NCBI RefSeq assembly: GCF_037975245.1
Contig: NC_092577.1
Coordinates: forward strand, 449,001-513,000
Direction of reading: 5' to 3'
From: Apostichopus japonicus
Lineage: Eukaryota > Echinodermata > Holothuroidea > Aspidochirotida > Stichopodidae
Length of the DNA stretch: 64,000 nucleotides
Both the position numbers and the translations under genes were made by a program. The number at the start of each line of letters is the position of its first letter. Position 1 is the first letter of the stretch. A model generated the notes under the pieces. It was not told the origin of the DNA. It was given only the letters and a program-made list of their open reading frames with translations, and ran no database searches. Below, piece by piece: positions 24,401-36,682 of this stretch.

Positions 24401-27400
24401 TGTTACTAAATGTGGGAAAGTTTGTTTTTCCAGAATCATTTCGTCACTATATTACAAAGTGAGTGTAACCCACCAGTACAATTCTTCAAACGGGGAAGTT
24501 CTGACAAAGCTCGTAGAGTATACGCATATATACCTCACGTAGCCTAGGCCAATGTAAACCGCATGTACGAAACTATTTGTTGTGCAGAGCCTAAGCTACA
24601 CTTGCACTTGCAGCGTGTGTAGTGTGTATATATATTATGTCTGTGGGTAACTGTTGAGTGTCGAAACTTCGCGTACGAACTAAGTAGACTTTTCGAATGG
24701 TTTGAAGTGGCTACCTGGCCAATCTCACTTTTGTTGCCTAAATCGTGTGAATGTTCAAAGAATCATATGCTACGGAAATAAGTAATTTAGTCTAGTACCG
24801 ACTGCCTTTCTGTTTTCATTCAAAATTTCAAGTCTCATCCAAGTGGTAAGAGCTATATACATAACTGTGGCCGCCTAGCCTAAATATCCTAACTTAGGTT
24901 AGACATCTGACTTCACTACTACCAGTACTAGACAAGAAGGCAATGGTGTGTTGTAGTGATTGCCTCGTAATATAATATTTCCACAGGGGGTTTTAATGTA
25001 ATGTGGGGATGAAAACATACGATGCATTGAGGCTGACATTTAGGATCAGGTGACGGTCCCATATCGCACCCGTCAAATTCTTCCATTCATTGATATTAAC
25101 ATTTGGCATGTACAGTACATGCAAGCAGGGGGAGTGGGTGGAGGGGGTATTTCCCTAGGCCAACCACCACTATCATTTTGGGCTTTCTAAATTCAGTCAG
25201 TGAGAGACTGTATCACTCCTACTGTACATGTGTAACCCCCCAACATTCTACTTTATCTTATTTTTTTCAGTCTAACAGTAACACTGAATATTTACACTAC
25301 AGCAAAACCTTTTCCTTAAACCTAATTTATTGTCTAAATATGCCTCAGAATGGACCGTTTGATATCTAATCATTTTCCTGGGAGGGTCCAAGGCTCCACA
25401 ATAATAATAAACCAATTTGTTGCGTATAGTTTGTTACAGTTTCTCTGCTTCTGTCCAGTATAAAACCCAAGTAATTCAAAGAAAATTTTCAGAATGCCAT
25501 ACTGTATATTCGTTAATACCAGAACAATGTCCACAGTACATGTCTTTTTGAAAATTTCTCTTGCAATCATTGATCTACAAACTCCTGATTATTCCTTCTC
25601 TCTTGACAGCAAACATGCCTGCTTCATATCAACCAGTGGGTCATGGTCCTAGTTGCTTTGATAAAGTCAAGATGGGCTTTATGCTTGGCTTTGCAGTTGG
25701 AATGGGATCAGGTGCCATTTTTGGTGGATTCTCAGCCCTCAGGTAACATCAACAGATATTTGTGTATATAAATTACTGTATGTAATACATCAATGGAAAC
25801 TGAAGTTTTAAAGGTCAGCCCACGCATGCAAATGACTTACACTTATGACCCTTATGCACCACTAGGTTTGCCGTACATCCCAAACACTGGAATTGTTGCA
25901 AGATTTGTGGTGATAAAAGTGTCTGCACTAAAAAACATGAAATGATGCTATTTATCCTGGTTTTAGTCTTGCCATGGAAATGAAAAAAAAAACATCTGCT
26001 TTGGATATATGCAGTAATTACAGTATGGCAGTATATAAACAACTGTCAAATTTCAGCACTAGCAACCAATAACTATTATGTATGTCATCGTAGATGAAGT
26101 GATAGCAAAAAATAGTCAAAAAATATGTCTGGAGTAATCCTAAATCTCATGTAGCTTAGCATTCAAGATACTATAGTCAACACTGCTTGATCCAGCTTTC
26201 AATGGTTTTAATCAATTTGTCAGACAATGCTTTATGCAGGATCTTGTTTCTTATTTACAGATTTGGCCTGAGAGGGAGGGAGCTTTTTACGACAGTCGGT
26301 AAAACAATGGTTCAAGGAGGTGGGATGTTTGGAATGTTTATGTCAGTCGGAACAGGGATAAGATGCTAGCCGAGGATGTGGCTAAACTGAGCAGAGATAT
26401 CACAGATAGATGCCGGCGCATGCTGCTGCAGGTGTGATGTGATATCACGGAGGAAATCTTGATGACTTGGTGCCAGAAGTAGATACTTGAAAATGCTGAT
26501 TCTGTGATCATACTACGACAACTTTACTTTGAACTGTGTCGTCCGAACTGAGATAATTATGAGCATTATTTAATTTAGATAATTTACTGCTGTGTAAAAT
26601 TCAGAGGAGAGGGGGGTCATTTGCCATAATTTTACTTTTAGGGTTGATGTTGAACGTACCACCAAAATACCACAGATCAACTGGATTGAAGTACAATTGG
26701 CTCATGGCATAAGAAGTAGTCATAGCCTCTGCATTCTATGGTCTAGTCAATAATGGTCTCTCATAAGGATCAGACTGCCCTATCACATTTAAGGTGGTTT
26801 AGATATAAAATAATACAGTATATTCTGTCCTAGGTCACAGGGCTGTCCACTCTTGCATCATGACTATTGGTTTGCTTGATTTCTGAAAACTATACTTGTT
26901 AGTGAAATAACTAGTTATTCACAGTTTGATTAACTACAGTTAACATGATACAACAAAGTGAAAAATTATGATATGTGCAGAGAAATTGTTCAGCAGTGTA
27001 AAGATGTTTAGCAGATTTCCTTTTCAAAGGAACCATAGTAAGGGACAACATTCATAGCACTCAATACTGATGTTAATACAAAACAGTTGAACACTAAAAT
27101 TATTCCTTGCAATAAAATGGATACTTCATTTATAGAAGTAACACGTTCCTGTAACTCAATGTTTTATTTTCTAGTTTTGTAATGGTAATGCTAATCATTA
27201 TTCTGATATGACACACAGTTACTAACTACAGTAAGTTAGTTTTTGCTGAGACATGATTTTGGATAATTCTTTGCAGCAGTTGACAAAACCTAGAAGCATG
27301 ACAAGGACAGATAGCTTTGACAAAGATTCTAAAATTGTAATAAAAAATAAGACAAATTATTTCCTGGCTTGTCTGTGATTGAGAAAGGATTACGGGTACT

Positions 27401-30400
27401 CAGTTCATAAGAATGATTTAAACAAAGAATTGTAAACTGTTTATTGTGAAATGTGCATTCTGGGTTGATAGTTATTTGTAAGGCTTTTCTTGTTATGTTT
27501 ACTACTGCTGCTGTTGTGTACTGGTGACCTGCTGTAGGTTTATCTTTATTAATGTACCTACATGCAGGACTCCCCAAATATCATCCAGCAATTCATTGTT
27601 GTATCCAGATTGTCATTGGGTCCTCAGTGTTCAAACATCTTTGAAACATGTCAAGTTTTGTTTCACTTGAAAGTTGTAAAGTATATTATGAAAAGAAACA
27701 ATTAAAGTTACTGAGTAAAGATTCATATTGAACTCTTCCTGTCATCTCTTTAAGCAAAAGGCCATGTTATCTTACTATCCTTAGTTCTGAAGATCAAGAC
27801 CAAGTTTGTTGTATAAATTAATGTGATGTCCCTCCTAGTGCTAAGTGGTCATATTAGAACAATGTTATATGAAGCAGTCAGGATAAAGAGACCATTACAC
27901 ATGGATTGGCATTGATATTAACATTTCCACCAGACCATACAGTAATGACCTTGGGACCTCATTTAAAATAAAAATATATATATAATACAGCTGATGTGTA
28001 ATTCCTTTTGTAGACCAAAGAATTTGGCCTGGGACTGCAAAGAATCAATGACAGCCACAGTTGACTATACTGTATTCATGACATGACATATGTTAAAGAT
28101 TATTTAAAGCTCAATAATGTGGAAGTACGTTCAAAATCTGGGCTGACATACGACTGTAAAATGTTGTAAACTTGCTATAAAAAGAAATGCATCAGTTATG
28201 ACATCACTGCATTATTTATGACATCACTGCATCAGTTATGACATCACTGTTTATTAATATGAAATACACTGCTCTTTGTTCTCATAGCTGATGCAAAATG
28301 CTTGAACTTGAAAATATTACTTTTTATCTCCAATGCCATGTATTGCTCTGGTCATAATCATGTGTATTGGTGTTATACCATACCTTTAATATCTTCTACT
28401 TTAAGGTTGTCTAAAGGATTTTCCATACCCGGATACTCCATTCCAAATGACAACTGGTTTATCGTGTGTGATAAATTAAACTGAAAGAAACAAGCAAATA
28501 TATGGACATCGACACAGCTTTGAGGGGGGGGGGGGGGGGGGGGCTATTGAACCATTTTTCCATTGTATTGAAATTGTTGCCTGTGGTGGCACCATGTCTG
28601 CATGAAAATCATTGATGTAATATTTATTTAGCTATGGCCCCCTGCAACCCAGTATCATTCAGTTTTTGAGGTAACAATCTGTATAGGTGATAGTTAGAAG
28701 CAGACAAATTATTCAAGTTTGGGAGTAGGTGGGGTGTGCAATTAACAGTTCAGAAGGACTAAAAGCAAGACTTAATTTAACAGATAGAGCAGCCATTGAA
28801 AAAAATGCTTTGTAGTCATGGTGTAGTCAAGTAATGTGAATAGAATAATATCGTCACACAAGGTTTACACATACCACTGTAAGAACAGTCTAGGCCTTAA
28901 TTTAATCACTCACAAGGCAAACCTTGATCATCGCTCAACAAGTTATGATATTTCCTCAAAGTTTGAACCATTTTGTTGAAATCTTTGTGACTAAGTTTTT
29001 ATCCCATCACATTCATCCTAAATTAAAAATCTTTTAGTTGGTGTCCACAATTTATCTTACCTGTGTACCAGCAAACGGTTGTAAATCATGAACATGTGTA
29101 TGATGCTGTTGAAAGCTTTTTCCAGGAGCAAAATGAAAATTTCCAGCCACCTGTAAGAGAAATGAAAACAGGCATTTAAGAATTGTGAATACATTATATT
29201 CCATTTGTACTGTGGTTCTTGTAAGTTTATAATTTGCTCTTGCATTAAATATTTCATTTTTAATGTGGTTCCTGTAAGTTTATAATATGCTCTTGCATTA
29301 AATATTCCATTTACACAATGGTTCTTGTAAGCTTATAATAGGCTCTTACATTAAATGAAAATCGTTGAGTTGAAATAACCTGTCTAGGAATTGCTTAATA
29401 GCAAACACCTATTCAAATTCCATATCTGTTGACTGGGGAGTGTGTAAGATCCTAATGCTTCGCAGTTTCTCCATTACTGTACATTGAATTCTTATTAATT
29501 GGTAAAAGCCCTTCTACCTTGTTTACTTCCATGTAGCCATAAATATTACATCCTTCGCCCTTCTGCGCATTCAGTTTATCGCCCCAACCTTCTCGTTTAC
29601 ACTGTTCTATGTTATCACTGTTTCGGAAGGCCCATCCTTTTTTCCTGTAAGCTTCCCGAACTTCTTCACAGGTATTGCAGCATCTTAAAAAAGAATTACA
29701 TCAAAATGAATTTCAAAAACATAGCTCGCTAAGTAGAATGTCAAACTAAACCCATGAATAGACAGGTGGTGGTGGAAAGGGGGGGGGGTGGGTGGAGTTA
29801 TGAGTTCAGTGGCTACTGAGCTAGTACTTTAGAGTGTATAAAGTAGGTGATTTACAAATTAAATCAGTGACAAGTATAAATCAAACATTAAACAATTCAA
29901 TTTACACATCCATAGGCTAAAGATATTTTTAGATTTTCCATATTTTGTAAATCAAAGAAAGTCAAAGAAAATAAAATAAAAACTTTCCATGGTTTTTTTG
30001 CTTCTGTCAGCTAAAATTTGAATAACTTTGAGAAAATCAGAAATAATTATTATCTAAAAACAGCAGATAAAGTTAATATTCTATTTGAAAGTCTTTAAAA
30101 GCATTAATTAAATACTAACTTTGATTCACCAGTCTCAGCCCCGTAACAACTTTCACATCTGTTTGGATCTAATTCCTCTTTCCCTATTGCTTTCTAAATT
30201 AGAAATGAGAAAGGAAAACTGTCAGTTCAAAATTAATAAAACAGACTGACTGTTAACCTTAGACAATTCATTATGCATAAACCATTACTGATGGGCATAA
30301 TTTAAATTGACATTATGTAGGGTTCACTAAACGCATGACAGAATAGTTATGACTTTCATAGTGATGCTTCCAACTGGGTTGTCCAGCAATTTTCACATTG

Positions 30401-33400
30401 GATCTGACTGAAGGCAGGTAATCTTTAACAGTATTTCTGCTGTTTCTGAATGCAGGTAATCGTAACTATTTCTGCTGTTTCTGAATGCAGGTAATTGTAA
30501 CAGTATTTCTGCTGTTCTGAATGCAGGTAATTGTAATACTACAGTATTTCTGCTGTTTCTGAATGCAGGTAATTATAACAGTATTTCTGCTGTTTCTGAA
30601 TGCAGGTAATTGTAACAGTATTTCTGCTGTTTCTGAATGCAGGTAATTGAAACAGTATTTCTGCTTTTTCTGAATGCAGGTAATTGTAACAGTATTGCTG
30701 CTGTTTCTGAATGCAGCTAATTGTAACAGTATTTCTGCTGTTTCTGAATGCAGGTTATCGTAACTATTTCTGCTGTTTGCGAATGCAGGTAATTGTAACA
30801 AAAAATTCTGCTGTTTTTGAATGCAGGTTATCGTAACTATTTCTGCTGTTTCTGAATGCAGGTAATCGTAACTATTTCTGCTGTTTCTGAATGCAGGTAA
30901 TTGTAACAGTATTTCTGCTGTTTCTGAATGCAGGTTATGGTAACTATTTCTGCTGTTTCTGAATGCAGGTTATCGTTACTATTTCTGCTGTTTTTGAATG
31001 CAGGTTATCATAACTATTTCTGCTGTTTCTGAATGCAGGTAATCGTAACTATTTCTGCTGTTTCTGAATAATTGTAACAGTAAGTTTGCTGTTTCTGAAT
31101 GCAGGTAATTGTAACAGTATTTCTGCTGTTTCTGAATGCAGGTAATTGTAACAGTATTTCTGCTGTTTCTGTGTGTACAATGTTTGTCAAAAAATACAAC
31201 AGACCTGGTAAGTCATTTTGCAGCAGAAAAGGCACAACTTGGTACTATATCAATTGGTGAAATATAGGAAACATCAACACAACTTATCATTTAATACTCA
31301 ATATGTACATTGCTTAACTTAAATTCTCAGTTAAGGAACAACAACAGTTCTGCTAATTTATATCACACATCAGGAATTCATAACACATTACATATTAAAC
31401 AATGCAAATAATTGTAAATTTATCCCTTGATATATAATTTAAATGAATGACAATATAAGTTACTTGAATAGCATCTTCATCTCCCACTGTCTCATCGCCA
31501 ATCTGGGTTTCTTCGGCTGTATCTTCAACTTTCTGTCCATTTTGGTCTAATCTTTGTTTGAAGAGGTTGGCCTCCACATCTAACTGATGCTCCCCGGATA
31601 TATCCATTGCATCTACACTGAGAACTGAACAAGAGCAGCAAAAATAAAGACAGACCGACTCAGATGAACTTTACAAGAACAGCAAAAATAAAGATAGACC
31701 AACTCAGCTGAACTTTACAAGAACAGCAAAAATAAAGACAGACCAACTCAGCTGAACTTTACAAGAGCAGCAAAAATAAAGACAGACCAACTCAGATGAA
31801 CTTAACAAGAACAGCAAAAATAGAGACAGACCAACTCAGATGAACCTTAAAAGAGCAGCAAAAATAAAGACAGACCAACTCAGATGAACTTTACAAGAAC
31901 AGCAAAAATAAAGACAGACCAACTCAGATGAACTTTACAAGAACAGCAAAAATAAAGACAGACCAACTCAGATGAACTTAACAAGAACAGCAAAAATAAA
32001 GACAGACCGACTCAGCTGAACTTAACAAGAACAGCAAAAATAAAGACAGACCAACTCAGCTGAACTTAACAAGAACAGCAAAAATAAAGACAGACCAACT
32101 CAGCTGAACTTTACAAGAACAGCAAAAATAAAGACAGACCAACTCAGCTGAACTTAACAAGAACAGCAAAAATAAAGACAGACCAACTCAGCTGAACTTT
32201 ACAAGAACAGCAAAAATAAAGACAGACCAACTCAGCTGAACTTTACAAGAACAGCAAAAATAAAGACAGACCAACTCAGCTGAAGTTAACAAGAACAGCA
32301 AAAATAAAGACAGACCAACTCAGCTGAACTTTACAAGAACAGCAAAAATAAAGACAGACCAACTCAGCTGAACTTAACAAGAACAGCAAAAATAAAGACA
32401 GACCAACTCAGCTGAACTTAACAAGAACAGCAAAAATAAAGACAGACCGACTCAGCTGAACTTAACAAGAACAGCAAAAATAAAGACAGACCAACTCAGC
32501 TGAACTTAACAAGAACAGCAAAAATAAAGACAGACCAACTCAGCTGAACTTTACAAGAGCAGCAAAAATAAAGACAGACCGACTCAGCTGAACTTAACAA
32601 GAACAGCAAAAATAAAGACAGACCGACTCAGCTGAACTTTACAAGAGCAGCAAAAACAAAGACAGACCAACTCAGCTGAACTTAACAAGAACAGCAAAAA
32701 TAAAGACAGACCAACTCAGCTGAACTAAACAAGAACAGCAAAAATAAAGACAGACCTACTCAGCTGAACTTTACAAGAGCAGCAAAAATAAAGACAGACC
32801 AACTCAACTGAACTTTACAAGAGCAGCAAAAATAAAGACAGACCGACTCAGCTGAACTTTACAAGAGCAGCAAAAATAAAGACAGACTGACTCAGCTCTG
32901 TTCATTTTGGTTTGAATGATTTGCAAGTAGATTTAGCAGAATTTAACAGTTTGTATAGTTAAGAACCTTAAATAATATCAAATTGTTTAAGGTCACATGT
33001 ATGACTATTAAGAACATTGTTTACGCTAATCAGTCTGCAAACCAGAGAGTTTGTTGCCATTAATTACATATTTATATAATTACTATAATTACCATAACTG
33101 AGTGTAGCTGTGTTGACCAAGTAAACAGCTCTGTTAAATATTTGTGAGTTTTATTGTTACAATATTGCAATATCTTTTCAACACTCAACAGGAATGGAAA
33201 CAATCTCATTGATCTGGACAATTACAGTATATTAATACAACAAATACAGTAGTAAACTTACAGGCACAAGGCATTCTGGGAAATATCATATCAATATTAA
33301 TCTTTAGCTTCTCGTTCCTAGTGTTGTCCACATATAGCTCTGGAATCACCTGCGTGAAAAAGCAAAAACAATTTATAATTAATCAAGACAAATAATTACA

Positions 33401-36400
33401 GGTTTCATTTAAATTTAATACTTTTTAAACTTTTGGAATGACAGAGATAAAGACAATATACTAGAGTAAATTCAGTGTTTTGTTCGTAACACAACAAGCA
33501 ACTTAACAGTTTCAAACAAACTTGGCCACAAATCTTTTCTAATGTCTCTTTAATTTTCCAGTCCTTCGTGTCTAACATCACAATTATCAACCAGAAAGGC
33601 AGTTGGCTTTGTGATTCATTGCCTTATAATTTGCTCAAAATTCAAAATAACTATCTGACTAATGTTGAGCAAGTAAGTTGAATTTGTCCAAGATTTAAAG
33701 TGAGAACCAGAGAAGATTTGTAGCAATCCCTTTTGGGCACCAACCAGGCCATTGACTCATCTGAATTTACAGTATAAAATTTTAAACCACATTATTTTAA
33801 TATCAAGACAGAACAGTCTCCCTATGTGAAATATAGATCACATTTTACCAACAGACATTGTTTGAAATTGTTTTGAGAAATGGACAATTCTTCCACCATT
33901 TGAGATAACCTGTTGACCCCTTGAAGCTCAGAGGGTGAGAACTGATAGGAGGATTAAGCGCACATTTAAAGCCAGAGTACTGTTACAGTTTTCACTACCT
34001 GGATGCCAGGTATGTTTCGTTGAAGACCTACAGTATATATAGAGCCCCTTCACAGAACTAAACTGAACTAAATTTGACCAAACTCTGTTCACCATATACT
34101 TTATACTTGTTACCTTTATTTTTGGTGGGCTTCTTGTACAGTACAAGCTACGGCTTCCAAGCCCTTCCACCATTTTCTCTCCGTAATTTCCATTATTTTT
34201 CTTTTATTTGAACTACTACTTATTATTTTCTTTGCATGGTATTGTCTTCACAGTCCTATTATTATAAAAACATTGTGAGAAAATGGAAAAATAAATGAAA
34301 TGAAATGAAATAAGAAATCATAGCATTTGGAGAATTTGCAGATAAATTGAAGCTTTATGTTTGGAGTTATCATGTTTCAAAGGTTTTCAGACTTTGATGA
34401 CTGTTGACCTCATGTGACCTTTTGACCTCTATCAATTTCAACAGGTTTTGATGCACTCACCAAGCTGGATCTACATGTGCAGTAAGTATGAAGTTAAAGA
34501 AAGATGTACAGTACCTCTTGTGTTATTGTGTTTACACAATTTTTAGACTTTCACTTAAATTTTAACCGCAAATGACCTTTGACCTCCACCAATTTCAATA
34601 GGGTTCTTGTGCCCAACAAGCTGGATCTGCATACCATGTAATCCAACAAGGATGCACTTTTGGAGTTACCGTGTTCACAAAGTTTTCAGACTTAGTCCTT
34701 TGTTGATTCAATTGACACTTGAACTTCACAGAAAACAAGATGCTTCTTAACACACCAGTTATCATCAAGTTACTGTTACTAGGGATATGAAGTTTACTGT
34801 AGCATCATTAACATAATAGATAAGAGAGCAATATCACCAGTCCATGAATTTGATTGGAATATGTATATATAGGAGTATAATTTACATTCTCTGCATGCAA
34901 CTAAAACATAGTACACAAGCTATCAATCCTCTCTTGCCATAGAAATGAATATATTCTGATCAACATTTCATGTTGAATGTTCTATTTACAAAATATGATG
35001 GTTGTCAACCGATTGATTCTCACCTCCTTAGACAGATAGAAGTTCAGTTCTGACACAAACAGGATGAACATGAATAATCCACTCACAATCGTCACTGTGA
35101 AGACAAAAGTTCAAATGTAAACTACAGTTGCCTTATATTGGTAAATTCAGACTGTGCCTGGAGAAATCTCTTCATCAGTGAAACTTTTAAAATAGATTTG
35201 AATAGAATTCATCCAACAGCTGGAGGCCAGTGCATGTGTGTAAGGCTGTATTGATCAAGCAGCCATTACAGTACATGTAAATAACTTTTACACATTGTCG
35301 ATTAAAGACCTGACGCATCAATGGCTACTTTTGATGATGTATGATGAAGTACACTTGAATGTTGCACAAATAATATAACTGAAGCAGACATGGTCAAATG
35401 GACCGTGAAGATTTACACAAGTTTGCACTGAGGAAATTACTGTGGTATGAATGCATATTTAACTATAGCAACTCTCAATGCCGAGACAACAAACATACTG
35501 TGAGATGAAAAACCCTTTTTAGGATCAGAGATGTTTGCTTCCCACAGACTTCATACATTGTCTCAACTCACAATACCTTGTTATCAAAACAATGATTCAA
35601 TTATTATGTAATATTCTTAGAAACAGTTCAACAACAACTTCATACCATGAGCACTTATCGCGATACGTGTGTCAACAAGGTCTAACATTATGATATTTGA
35701 GTGCACACAACATTATCACAAACTTTACTATCTTTACACAGGGGAAGGTAACTAGTTGTTGCAGGAGAACAACATACTTTGTGTTCATTGAGCACTGCAG
35801 ATGTAAGAATGTATGATAGGTAAGGGACTATTAGCCAATTAGATCACAGGAAATTTGGAAAAACATATTGACTATTTTTAGCATGAAAATCTCTGTAATA
35901 GAAATGTTGTTAATTCTGTACCTTTGGTTAATGATTTACAGTATTTGTTTCAAACAAATTTAATCATCTGTATGATTGGAAGAAATGTTGGTTCTTTTGA
36001 GAAGAATTTGTGTTTTTGAAGAGATGTTCATTCAAATGGGTTTTTTTTGTTTTACATAGGGCTAGTTGTGTGTGTTTCTACTTGGGGATGTATGCATGTT
36101 CGTATTTTAGATCCTCCTGCAAGTAGGAATTCGCGAAGAAGCCATCATTGGCTTACTGTATCAGAGCTGCAAGCTGACCGAATTCAGTCTCTAGATTCAT
36201 ATTTAACTCTGAGATTATGAATAGTCAATTGTCAACAACTCTGTAACTGGACGACATACATCAATATTGGAGTGACTCGAACTCGGGACCTTATGATTGA
36301 AAGGCACCGGCGTTAACCACTGAGCTAACACTCCACTGTTTGTTTAAAAAAGAAAAACAAAAGGTTGCGTCCACCCAACACAAGCAATTTCAAGATTTTG

Positions 36401-36682
36401 GGTAGCTGGCTAAAAGTTGTAAAATATTGCGTCCCTACTTAATGCAGATCAAATAGGACATTTTTGGACCTCGCTGGAATAGGCATAGGTTTGTATTTAT
36501 ACTAGGCCGAGTCATACTCCAGGCCTGTTGATTTCCTCGCAAAACTAGTACCAATAATATCATGTATTTTTAAGCCCTAATGTACCTGCAGCCCCTCCAA
36601 ACGTTTTCACACGAAAGTCCTCCAAGGTTTTCGGATAAGCATCGAATTGCCGCAGCCGATCCATAAATCCTTGCCCACTCAT
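21431..36682 (-). CDS. ERGIC3: Endoplasmic reticulum-Golgi intermediate compartment protein 3
   Basis: Eleven coding exons join in frame to 395 codons plus stop: 36682-36586, 35094-35024, 33349-33262, 31624-31464, 30193-30120, 29683-29518, 29150-29061, 28480-28384, 23473-23266, 21962-21907, 21510-21431. All introns are GT-AG. Landmarks are [16 protein letters not shown] (residues 12-27), a first membrane segment at 33-53, [24 protein letters not shown] and [12 protein letters not shown] (paired-cysteine luminal region), [44 protein letters not shown] and a second membrane segment at about 351-378. Human ERGIC3 is 383 residues; the extra length here is mainly an acidic insert near residues 115-139. 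ERGIC3 cycles between ER and Golgi in COPI/COPII vesicles and acts in cargo transport. Intron 8 contains ROMO1 on the other strand and a tRNA gene, and several introns carry minisatellites. Confidence 0.95.
21636..21691 (-). other. Partial duplicate of ERGIC3 last exon (candidate alternative or pseudo-exon)
   Basis: About 180 bases upstream of the true last exon, the minus strand reads TTATCTTCTAG then codons for [18 protein letters not shown] and a stop. The true exon begins [12 protein letters not shown]. The acceptor and phase match, so splicing to it would give a protein with a shorter, hydrophobic C-terminus lacking the KKIELGK region. The surrounding bases (GGTAAAT-ATTGAATC, CCAGCCACT) are duplicated as well. 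It may be an unused relic. Confidence 0.65.
22130..22270. repeat. 14-bp tandem repeat, about 9 copies
   Basis: Units of TATAGCCAAACACC / TATAGCCAAAAACC lie in ERGIC3 intron 9. Confidence 0.9.
22311..23056. repeat. 32-37-bp minisatellite, about 21 copies, ERGIC3 intron 9
   Basis: The core CATACTTCCAACAGTGAGG with TACTCATGAAGGGTG recurs about 21 times. Two alternating variations occur: loss of two bases (CCACAG for CCAACAG) and an extra TTG (GAACTTGGGTG for GAAGGGTG). The linked variants imply repeated duplication of multi-unit blocks. Confidence 0.95.
24266..24337 (-). tRNA. tRNA-Pro (anticodon CGG)
   Basis: Read on the minus strand it begins GGCTTGGTGGTCTAGTGG and forms a full cloverleaf. 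The acceptor stem GGCTTGG/CTAAGCC has one G-U pair. The anticodon stem CTCGC/GCGAG encloses TTCGGGT, so the anticodon is CGG. The T arm contains GGTTCGATTCC (B box), and TGGTCTAGTGG is the A box. The discriminator is C. A TTTT Pol III terminator follows at 24259-24256. It lies in intron 8 of ERGIC3 in the same orientation. No CCA is encoded, as expected in a eukaryote. Confidence 0.95.
25615..26369 (+). CDS. ROMO1: Reactive oxygen species modulator 1 (mitochondrial)
   Basis: Two coding exons, 25615-25742 and 26261-26369, join (phase 2) to 78 codons plus stop; the human protein has 79. The donor is GTAACA and the acceptor ends TTACAG. Diagnostic features are [11 protein letters not shown], a glycine-rich hydrophobic segment [33 protein letters not shown], a second hydrophobic segment, and the terminal GTGIRC. 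ROMO1 is a small mitochondrial inner-membrane protein connected with protein import (TIM23), cristae organisation and ROS. A TTGACAG acceptor six bases before the ATG implies an upstream non-coding exon not located here. The whole gene lies inside intron 8 of ERGIC3 on the opposite strand. Having an intron, it is not a processed copy. Confidence 0.95.
26370..28186. other. ROMO1 3' UTR and remainder of ERGIC3 intron 8
   Basis: AT-rich with several possible AATAAA signals (for example near 27113). No further exon seen. Confidence 0.5.
28187..28250. repeat. Short tandem repeat, about 20-bp unit
   Basis: ATGACATCACTGCATCAGTT-type units occur three to four times in intron 8 of ERGIC3. Confidence 0.75.
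28524..28543. repeat. Homopolymer run of 20 G
   Basis: An uninterrupted G20 lies about 44 bases upstream (minus-strand sense) of ERGIC3 exon 8, so the pre-mRNA carries C20 there. The true length may be a sequencing uncertainty. Confidence 0.85.
29211..29357. repeat. Tandem repeat, about 48-bp unit, 3 copies
   Basis: Units contain GGTTCTTGTAAGTTTATAAT and GCTCTTGCATTAAATATTCC. They lie in ERGIC3 intron 6. Confidence 0.85.
30430..31170. repeat. About 30-37-bp minisatellite, over 20 copies, ERGIC3 intron 4
   Basis: The unit is TTTCTGCTGTTTCTGAATGC followed by AGGTAATTGTAACAGTA, with shorter units lacking the CAGTA part. On the plus strand every unit includes CAGGTAAT, resembling an acceptor fused to a donor, but the host gene runs on the minus strand. 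Confidence 0.95.
31627..32895. repeat. 44-bp minisatellite, about 29 copies, abutting ERGIC3 exon 4
   Basis: The unit is GCAAAAATAAAGACAGACCA followed by ACTCAGCTGAACTTTACAAGAACA without gaps. The array ends at the acceptor of exon 4 (31625-31626): the true acceptor context TTTTTGCTGCTCTTGTTCAG is a shortened version of the repeat, whose units read TTTTTGCTGTTCTTGTTAAG then TTCAG on the minus strand. Copy divergence is low. Confidence 0.95.
36090..36335 (-). mobile_element. tRNA-derived SINE
   Basis: On the minus strand the head (36335-36268) reads GGAGTGTTAGCTCAGTGG and later GAGTTCGAGTCACTCC: an A box (TAGCTCAGTGG), a B-box-like GTTCGAGTC and complementary ends, but the anticodon stem does not fold well, so this is not a working tRNA gene. 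The body continues through the region shared with 8801-8885 and ends near a degraded (CATA)n tail at about 36095. The element lies in the first intron-free flank upstream-to-exon 1 region of ERGIC3 intron 1 (between exons 2 and 1). Confidence 0.75.

Noticed and set aside
31627-32895. Regularly spaced repeats that could look like a CRISPR array
   Set aside because: The 44-bp units are head-to-tail with no unique spacers, and the host is a split eukaryotic gene. The arrays at 22311 and 30430 are minisatellites for the same reason.
36268-36335. Possible functional tRNA gene on the minus strand
   Set aside because: A and B boxes are present, but the anticodon and T stems do not pair properly and a SINE body follows; it is a SINE head.
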